Assembly: GCF_036850765.1 (NCBI RefSeq)
Contig: NC_089496.1
Span: forward strand, 101,394,267 to 101,458,266
Source: Saccopteryx bilineata
Taxonomy: Eukaryota; Chordata; Mammalia; Chiroptera; Emballonuridae
Direction: 5' to 3'
DNA length: 64,000 nt
Shown: positions 56,176 to 64,000 of the stretch, piece by piece
Layout: each line of letters opens with the position of its first letter
Numbering within the stretch: position 1 is the stretch's first letter
The notes under the pieces: model-generated
The model's database searches: none
What the model was told of the DNA's origin: nothing
What the model saw: the letters and a program-made list of their open reading frames with translations, nothing else
Position numbers and translations under genes: made by a program

Positions 56176-57034
56176 AGGAAAAGGATTATATAAGTATAAA
56201 CCACATTGTCATCTTTATCACCCTTCTGGACAAACTATACTTTGAAATGACCTATTAAAACTTAACAGACAGAGCAAATGTGGTGTATTTCCTAATGTGA
56301 CACCATTCTTTCCTTTGTGCTAGAGTTGATATTTTATTAAAATATTTATTCCTACCTAAATTTATATTTTTTATGTATATTATTATGTTGACTTGTAGCT
56401 AGTCTAAAGACAACAAAACGTCCTTAGGTTTTACGTGTCATCTAAGTGCTTGCTGTCAGCAGGGTACACTCTGTCCTGTGTTTGTTGATTTTATGTTGTA
56501 ATGTAGTGAAGGGCTTGACCTTTGTTGCTAAAAGAGTTTCAGCCCATCATTGCTTTGGATCGTAATTCTGATATTTGAAGATTTAGTTAGCTCTTCCTTG
56601 TATTGGGTCAGTGATCATGTCAGGAGTACAACTTCTTTGCCGTCATCCTTGGAATTGACAAAAAAATGTTGACAAGTAAACCTTGAATGCTTACTGAGTC
56701 AAAATGATTCCTTGTAGTGTGTGTACATTTCCAAATGCAAAACTAATAAAAATATAATGAGAATATGAATCATAATTAACTTTACATTTCAAGTTTTTCA
56801 CCTGTGTCTGAACAAAATTATTTCTTAATTATCGCATCTGAAACTACCATATCACCCTGTAGGTTTCTTGACTAAACTAATGGTGACTAAGTCTTGAGAA
56901 ATACTGCTGTCGTATTTAAGAATGCACACTTTAGTGTTATAGCTGTGTTATAGGTCCTATACTTTTAATTATTTTTGATGTGTCACAAATAGTTGAGTGA
57001 AATACTGTTTTATGATATATATGATGAATATATA

Positions 57035-57435
57035 TCAATATTTTTAAATTAAGCTTTGAATTTTGAGATAATTTACATACACTTGTAAGAAATAACCCAG
57101 TGATCCTGTGTACCCATTAGGCAGTTTTCCTTGGTGGTAACTGCTTGTGAAAATGTAGCGTAATTTCACGATCTAGATTGATACAACCTATTGATCTCCT
57201 TCAGATTGCTCCAGTTTCAGTTGTGTGTGCACGTGTGAATGTGGTTAGTTCTGCTCAAACTTTCACATGTTGTTTCATGTACCTACCCCCGTAGTCAAAA
57301 TACAGAATAGTTCTGTCACCACTAGGATTCTTCACCTTGCTCTTTTAGACCACACCCACCCCACTCTGCCTTTACTCCTCTCTCATCCCTAGCCCTGGAC
57401 AATCACAGATCTGTTCTCCATGTCTATAATTTTGT
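57035..57435 (-). repeat. Old LINE-1, antisense
   Basis: 'ttgagataatttacatacac', 'ctgtgtacccattaggcag' and 'tgtcaccactaggattcttc' are antisense old LINE-1 text. Confidence 0.65.
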
Positions 57436-57654
57436 GTTTTTTTTTTCAGGAATGTTATATAATTGGACCATTTCCATTTAGAGTAACTTTGATACATTAG
57501 TGTCTAAATCTGCTATTTTATTATTTATTTAGTTTCCCGTGGGTTTTTTTTTTTGGGTGCCTTTGTTTGTTTATTTGCTTCCTGTGGGTTGCTTGACCAA
57601 CTTTTAGAATTTCATCTTGATGTTATTATTCTCGAGTGTATTGCTTTGTATGGT

Positions 57655-57820
57655 TTTCTTTTTTTATTGAATTTATTAGAGTGACACTGGTTAACATAAT
57701 TAAACAGGTTTCAGGTGCCCAATTATATAGCACATCTCTGTACACTGTATTGTGCATTCACCATCCCCCAAGTCAAGCCTTGTCCATCAATCACCATATA
57801 CCTTCATAGAGGTTGCTATG
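57655..57820 (-). repeat. Bat LINE-1 3' end, antisense
   Basis: 'tttattgaatttattagagtg', followed by 'acactggttaacataattaaac' and 'aggtttcaggtgcccaatta', is a recent-looking antisense LINE-1 3' end. Confidence 0.75.
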
Positions 57821-58134
57821 GATATAAAAATATGCATATGTAACTAATTATAATATCTTAGTATCAACTTTTAAAACTTCAAGAGATGTATTGAAGCCTT
57901 GAGTTCACTTAGATTCCCCTCACCTTCTCCATTTTTAATATTACTGTCCTGAGTATCAAATGATGTTATAATTTTTATTTTCTTCATCAATATGATTTAG
58001 AAATCTCCAGAGGACAAGGATAGTGTGTACTCACATTTCTGCTCTATTTGTTGATCTTTTCTGATGCTGTAAGATTCCTTCTTTTATCATTTCATTTCTG
58101 TATGAAGCAAGGGGGGACCAGCACAGTGCTAAAC

Positions 58135-58240
58135 ATTGTTAAGGGCAGAGATTATATCTTTTTTTTTAAAATCTTTGTAATAGCAGTGACTAACTCAGAG
58201 CTTGCTACATAGTAGGCTCTCCTAAACTATTTATTATATC
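58135..58240 (+). repeat. L2/MIR-like fragment
   Basis: 'gagcttgctacatagtaggc' resembles the 'cctggcacatagtaggtgctc' phrase of old L2 ends. Confidence 0.4.
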
Positions 58241-58543
58241 TTATTTCAGTTATTTACAATACAGAAATGTATGTGAGTATGAAGTTTATATTTTCCTCTT
58301 TCACACACAAATTTGGCATTTTCAATATTTCAGAGTTTAATCTATAGAAAGACCACTGTAACTCAACCTCAACCCCGAGTACCTAACGTATAGTAATTTG
58401 CTCATATTTCTTGATTAAATGAATATTCGGTATACCTTACTCACAAACATGTGGCATTAGAATTAACTTGGTAGTTTGGTGATATATTAGTTATAATTTT
58501 AAATACTTCTTGAAGCTCATGATTTATCTTCCTTCTATTACAG

Positions 58544-58727
58544 CATCCAACACTTGGCTTGTTTCAGAAACGAAAGGAGCTATTGTTCAAGGTGGATATG
58601 GTCATACCAGCGTGTATGATAAAATAACAAAGTCCATTTATGTTCATGGAGGCTATAAAGCATTACCAGGCAACAAATATGGATTAGTAGATGATCTTTA
58701 TAAGTATGAAGTGAACACTAAAACTTG
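58544..58727 (+). CDS. ATRNL1: ATRNL1 internal exon, kelch repeat 4
   Basis: The exon is 184 nt, with tattacag before and gtgagt after. The first two bases complete Ser from 39783, and it ends with two bases of a Trp codon that would be completed beyond the window. It encodes SNTWLVSETKGAIVQGGYGH, TSVYDKITKSIYVHGGYKAL and PGNKYGLVDDLYKYEVNTKT. 'G-G-Y-G-H-T-S-V-Y' and 'I-Y-V-H-G-G-Y' with 'D-D-L-Y-K-Y' form kelch blade 4. My recollection of human ATRNL1 has Pro and Glu at two sites where this reads Ser (LVSE) and Lys (YDKI). These would be lineage differences and not damage. Confidence 0.96.
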
Positions 58728-59184
58728 GTGAGTAGAAGAAGCAGAAGTATGTTGAGAAAATTTGTCACTGTTATATTTTCTATTTCTATAATAGTGGTGT
58801 TTATTAAATATTTCCAGGGGGACATTCTTGGCCTTTTACCATCTTTATTTCAACTAACGAGATTCTATTATGTAGCAAAGGCACAAAATAATATATTGTT
58901 TAGGTAGCCATCATTTCTGTAAATAATTAACTTTAAAGTGGTTTCAGATCCTTTGGATACACTTATTCTAGATATATTACTTGTACTTATCAGTGCTGAT
59001 ATGTTTAGTTCAGACAGGAAATGTTGCTTCTCAAACATTTAGGATTGTTATTAATTTGTCTTGGGATTTGTTCTTCTTTGCACTCATATTTTATTGTCAT
59101 TGGTAAATTTTAAAAATGTTTCTTCATTTTTATTATTTCATTTCCTGTAAAAACAAAGCTTGTGATATTTAACTAGATTTTCCT

Positions 59185-59640
59185 TTTTGGTTGTTATAAT
59201 AATGCTACATTCTATATTTTGTGCTGGTTGTTTCATGCACAAATGCAAGAGTTTGTCTGGGGTATACAGTATACTTAGAAATGAAATTGATGTGTTTGAG
59301 GGTAGTCATATCTTCAGATTTATTGCATCTGTGTAATTCCTCCCAAGTGACTGTGGTAATATAATTTCCACCAGCAAGGTATGAATGTCCCTGTTTCTTC
59401 ATATTCCCGCCAACACTTGGTGACTGTGAGGATATTTTCATTTTGCCAGAACAGTGGGTCTGAATGATATCTTACTGATATTTTAATTTACATATCCTGA
59501 TGACTATTTTGAGGAAGCCTCTTTGAATGTGTTCATTTGCTACTTGTGTCTTTCTATTTAGTGAATTGCCTATTTATAATGATAATGTTCCCTTCATGTT
59601 TGAAATATTATTGTTTTTATTTATTGATTAACATGGGAAA
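59185..59640 (-). repeat. Old LINE-1, antisense (probable)
   Basis: 'ttgttataataatgctacat', 'ccaccagcaaggtatgaatg' and 'ttcccgccaacacttgg' follow the antisense LINE-1 3' pattern. Confidence 0.6.
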
Positions 59641-60064
59641 TGATTCCTTTGTTGTTTTAAGACACTACACATTCTTTCAAAACTGTTAACACAAAATTTC
59701 TTTATGGGAAATGAGATAGTTTTCTATCAAGTTGTGATTTGTTATGCCCCCTTTACTTTCAAACATATATTCTGTTTTTTACTGTATTTGAAGAAAGAAA
59801 GATGGACTTTATAAAAAATAAGACTTTTTCTTTGGGTGATTTTATTAATTTTCATTGTTTTTTAGTCTAATATAAAATGTAGTATTATTTAAATTTTATG
59901 ACTATTAAAATTAATAAAATGCTTTTGTTTAATGTAATTTACACATTGTATTTTATATCCTATTTTAATATTTCTGACATTTTATTGTTGACTTCTTGCT
60001 ATGATAAAAAGAGGAATTATTTGTAGTGACTAAGGCACTGAGTTTTTACCCAGAAAACTGTAAA

Positions 60065-61440
60065 ACCTTTGTAAGAAATTGAAGATCTAAATAAGTGGAG
60101 AATATTTTATGATAATTATTAACTCAATATTGTGGAGATGTCTATTCTGCTTAAATTCATCAGTAGATTTAATGTAATCTCTAACAAACATGCAGCAATA
60201 AATTGGCATGCCTATTCTAAAACTTGGATGAAAATGCAAAGGACTATCCACAGCTTAAAAAACTGTTACAAGAACAAAGCTTGAAGATCTCTCTACCAAG
60301 TCGCATGACTTTAAGCTACAGTAATTAAGTATGATTGCAAAGATAGGGAAACAGACTAATGTAACAAATATCAATTCCCCAGACAGACCTACATTGCACA
60401 TTCATGAGCTCTTGGTTTATGGCAAAGTTGACACTTCAGAACTATTTTTTCTCAATAAATTATTCTGGGCCAGTTGGCTATACAATTAAAAAATGATTTT
60501 GGGTCCTACTTCATACCATACATAAAAATCAATTTCAGATCAATTGCATATCTAAATATGGGAGGTAAAATAATAAATATGGTAGAAGATAACAGAGGCA
60601 AACATTTTTGTATCCATTGGGAAAAAAAAGACTTAAAATAGAATTTAAATAGTACTGTGAAGCAAGGAACAATGATATATATCTAAAAATATCAGTAAGA
60701 AGGTGAAAAGGCAAGCCACAGTGTGGGAGGTTTTTGTAATTTATCAAGCCAACAAAGGATTCTATTCCTGAAATATAGAGAACTACAAATCAATAAAAAT
60801 GTCCTATTGCTCCATAGCAAATGGGCAAGAAACTTGAATAGTACTTCACAGAGAAGAATGTCCATAAGGCCAGGATACATTTTAAAAGGTGCTCAACTCA
60901 TTAGGCACAAGGGCAATTTAAATGAAGATGATACTGAAGTACCACTACTCAGCCACTTAAATGGCTACAATGTACAAGACTGCTAATCCAAGTGTGTATA
61001 TAAATGGTACAAGCCCTCTGAAAACCTTTTTGACAGTTTCTACTAAATTAGAATACACTCACACATACATATGTAATAGTTATTCTAGTGATGTATCTAA
61101 CAAATGCATATATATGTGCATGTACTGCAGTCATATGGGAAATATTTATTACAGTGTTATTTGTAATAGCAGTAATTGGAAACAAATGAAAATACCCATC
61201 ACTTCAAATGGGTAAATTAGTTGTATCTAAACAATAGAATGCTATGCAATAATAAAAATGAAAGAATTGTCTCTGCTGATATTCATGAAGTTGTATCTCA
61301 CCAAAGTAATGTGGACCAAAAGAAGCCAAACAATAAGAAAGACTGTATAGTGTATGATTCCATTTATATGAAGTTTAGCGCCAGGAAAAACTAATCTCTG
61401 GTCTGAAAAGTTATGACCGGAATTGCCTTAGGCTAGGAAG
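60065..61440 (+). repeat. Old LINE-1, sense strand
   Basis: 'acaaagcttgaagatctctc' and 'gactttaagctacagtaatt', then 'agggaaacagactaatgt' and 'gaatgctatgcaataataaaaatg', match sense ORF2-end and 3' UTR text of old LINE-1. Small frames (60723-61215) are remnants. Confidence 0.75.
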
Positions 61441-61599
61441 AGTTGTGTAGTGATTGAGATGAGCAACAGGAAAGTTCCTGGAGTGGTTACACACATGTGT
61501 TCACTTCATGACATTTCATGGAAATATACCTTTGGAATTTGTATACATTTTGGTCTGTGTGTCATATTTCATAAAAGTGTATTTAAGAATAGAAATCTG

Positions 61600-61913
61600 C
61601 CTGACCAGGCGGTGTCGCAGTGGATAGAGCGTCGGACTGGGATGCAGAGGACCCAGGTTCAAGACTCCGAGGTTGCCAGCTTGAGCGCAGGCTCATCTGG
61701 TTTGAGCAAAGCTCACCAGCTTGGACCCAAGGTCGCTGGCTTGAGCAAGGGGTTACTTGGTCTGTTGTAGCCCCTGGTCAACACACATATGAGAAAGCAA
61801 TCAATGAACAACTAAGGTGTCGCAACGAAAAACTAATGATTGATGCTTCTCATTTCTCTCCATTCCTGTCTGTCCCTCTCTCTGACTCTCTCTCTGTCTC
61901 TGTAAGAAAAAAA
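61600..61913 (+). mobile_element. tRNA-derived SINE type B
   Basis: Head cctgaccaggcggtgtcgca with A box gtggatagagcg and B box ggttcaagac, repeated 'cttgagc' phrases, then a ctctctct/A-rich tail. A perfect 12-bp target duplication aatagaaatctg flanks it (61588-61599 and 61914-61925). Confidence 0.94.
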
Positions 61914-64000
61914 AATAGAAATCTGTGTTTGATTTGATTTATCAGATTTAATGTTAAATGCTGATAGTTTTTGATAATTTGAAATATGAGAAGAGGGTCA
62001 GTTTTTAGTATATAGTCACCAAATTACATTTTTTGGTCATTGTTGGAAATGATTGAGACATAAGTTCAGATACACCCAAAGCTATTGCTGCTAGCTTATT
62101 ACTTCAGGGCTGGTTGAGTCAGGTTTCTTTGCATTTAAAGAATAAGAGAGAAAAGACATCCTGTATTCATAGGATTTCTTTCTATATGGTTAGGATGGTT
62201 TATTAATTGGTATGATGCTTTGCTATGATGACTGTTGATACTAGGGCCATTGTGGTTTAATTTCTTAGTCTTGTTAAATGAGAGATCTCATAACATTCTT
62301 TACACATACATGTTTTAAAGTTAACAGTAGGACCCTACACCTTTATTGTTCTTATATATCAAGACTTTTCTATGATAGTAGAGACTTCAGATTTTTTCTT
62401 TTTGCTTATTGCTAAAGTCCTAGCCACTATAATTGTGTCCCTTTAACCTGTAAAAAAGCATAACAAAATTTAACACATAGGAACATATTAAGCATTATCA
62501 TTTAGAACTTACAGCTGTAATATGCATTTGGTAATTTTTCCCTATTTTTTTCAAGTGAGAGGAAAAAGATTTCTACTATGAATGTTTTAAGATGGGTAGT
62601 GAGTCTAATGATAAAGCTTCTGTGGTTCTATTTAAAACATCATACATAAAAATAGTTGAAATCACATAAACTTAGAATGTGTTTTCATAATGATACTACA
62701 TCTGGTTACATGAAATGATATTTTTCTAGCTTCTTAAATTTAATATAATGGGAGGTTTTTTGTTACATTAAATTATTCAAAGCTATTTTATTATTTTATT
62801 GAATTTTGGGGATTTCTTTAACAACTTAGCTGTCAGAGGTTTTGGAAAGTAAAACAGGACAATTTTATAAATGTGAACTTACCTTTTAGTAAGTACTAAT
62901 GGACATGCTATTCATGGTGTTTATCCTTATTACTCTGCATAATGAGTGTCTGAAATCTTTTCAACAAGATTTGTTAACTGTGTATCAAACACTGTATTGG
63001 GAATAATCCTAAGACTTTCTCAGTAAAGGAGACAGATAACTTAAACTTCTATGTTGTATATATGTGTGGGAAATAATAGAAACATGCACAATAAGGAAAT
63101 AGTACAGCAGCGGAATTTATTGAAATGAGCATACAATATTATATAGGCAGAAATGAGTATTGTTTTCATAAATAGCATGATATGATACAAGACTTGGAAT
63201 TTTGGAATGCTTGGTTAAAATCACATATTGATCACTTAAAATTTTATTTCTATAGTTTTACCTTTTAAGGTAATTTTGAGCTATGCAGTACTTATTTTTT
63301 TCATAGTGCTCTTTTATAAACTTGGAAATATTCCGTATGGACAAAAGACTATATGAAAGCGTATATACATAGTTTCAGAACAAAAATGAAGTAAACAGTC
63401 TATCTACCTGAACCAAGAAAGAGGACATTCCAGTTCCCCAGGAAGCCCTCATGTGCCTCCATGTTGGCATTCCCTTCATTACCCCCCAAAGAGGTAACCA
63501 TATTAATATTGTGTTAATTATTTTGTTGTTTTTCATTATAGATTTTTTTTTTTACCCGTCTGTATGTTTTTGCAAACAAACCAATGACTGAGTTGTCAGT
63601 TTTTGACTTTTTGCATGTATTGTTTAACATTGCATGCTTTCCTTAGAGAGCTTTTCAAACATCAACCTTCTGTCTTAGATATATAATATTTTAATCAGGA
63701 GAAGAAGACTATAAAAATGGAAATAAGTAAAAGGTATTTTAAATGATGACAAGTGCTAGGGACAAAAAAAAAAGCATGGGAAGAGGATAGGGAGTTTCAG
63801 GTTGTTCCATTAAATAGGGTCATCTGAGAAGACATCACTGAGAATGCATTTGAAAAAAGAAATGAGGGGTTAGAGAACGAGGTGTCTGAGGGACAGCTGG
63901 TCTAGGCAGAGGGAAAGCGAGGGGAATATGCTTATTGTTTGGAATGCAAGGGGGCCAGTATAGCATGGTTAGAGGGTCATAGAGTGGTTTTGGTGAAATG

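Larger units (their letters stand above)
39784..58543 (+). other. ATRNL1: ATRNL1 18.8-kb intron
   Basis: It starts gtgagt and ends tattacag. Repeats within are listed separately. Stretches where I saw nothing assignable are 39800-41220, 42110-42550, 43510-43990, 44200-46020, 46700-46860, 48335-48575, 49710-50240, 50610-51085, 51590-51720, 54510-55990, 56180-57030, 57440-57640 and 57830-58130. They are AT-rich and without exon-like frames between splice borders. Confidence 0.8.
58728..64000 (+). other. ATRNL1: ATRNL1 intron to window end
   Basis: It starts gtgagt. No exon continuing the kelch propeller was found before the window ends. 58730-59180, 59640-60050 and 61930-64000 are AT-rich with nothing assignable, apart from possible LINE-1 antisense text around 63410-63620. 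Confidence 0.8.

Overview
This is a stretch of a mammalian chromosome and almost certainly bat. Every kilobase or so carries a tRNA-derived SINE with a head like 'gccctggccggttggctc' or 'cctgaccaggcggtg'. Bat-type LINE-1 3' ends and an unusually rich set of DNA transposons (hAT, mariner, pogo-like) accompany them. The long SINE type, with an internal 'catcgccccctggtgggc' block, resembles SINEs I associate with rhinolophoid (Yinpterochiroptera) bats. That clade assignment is an inference from memory.

The only host gene I can support is ATRNL1 (attractin-like 1), on the + strand and running through the whole window. Eight consecutive internal coding exons are present (6397-6480, 7756-7869, 10596-10724, 12057-12265, 31073-31247, 34949-35036, 39528-39783, 58544-58727). 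All have AG/GT borders and matching phases. Together they give 1239 nt (413 codons) without a stop, encoding most of the CUB domain, two EGF-like modules and the first four kelch repeats. The signal-peptide exon(s) lie left of the window and the rest of the kelch, PSI, C-type lectin, laminin-EGF, transmembrane and tail exons lie right of it. No promoter, CpG island, rRNA, functional tRNA or CRISPR array was seen.

Layout. 1-6396 is upstream intron with a transposase remnant at the left edge, a MITE, SINEs and a ~217-bp inverted duplication. 6397-12265 holds the CUB and EGF exons, a SPIN-like hairpin MITE and SINEs. 12266-31072 is an 18.8-kb intron holding several DNA transposons, including a 3.55-kb hAT with a whole but stop-ridden transposase frame and a 296-bp deletion derivative of that same element. 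31073-39783 holds three kelch exons, old antisense LINE-1, a solo LTR and a SINE with a tRNA-Ile 5' half inserted in it. 39784-58543 is another 18.8-kb intron with SINEs, a duplicated ancient repeat, an internally deleted mariner and hAT MITEs. 58544-58727 is the last exon here, followed by intron to the end.

The host gene follows the normal attractin plan. The interest is in the mobile DNA: a matched autonomous/non-autonomous hAT pair, nearly identical SINEs in inverted orientation inside that hAT, recent local duplications, and a retroposed tRNA half.
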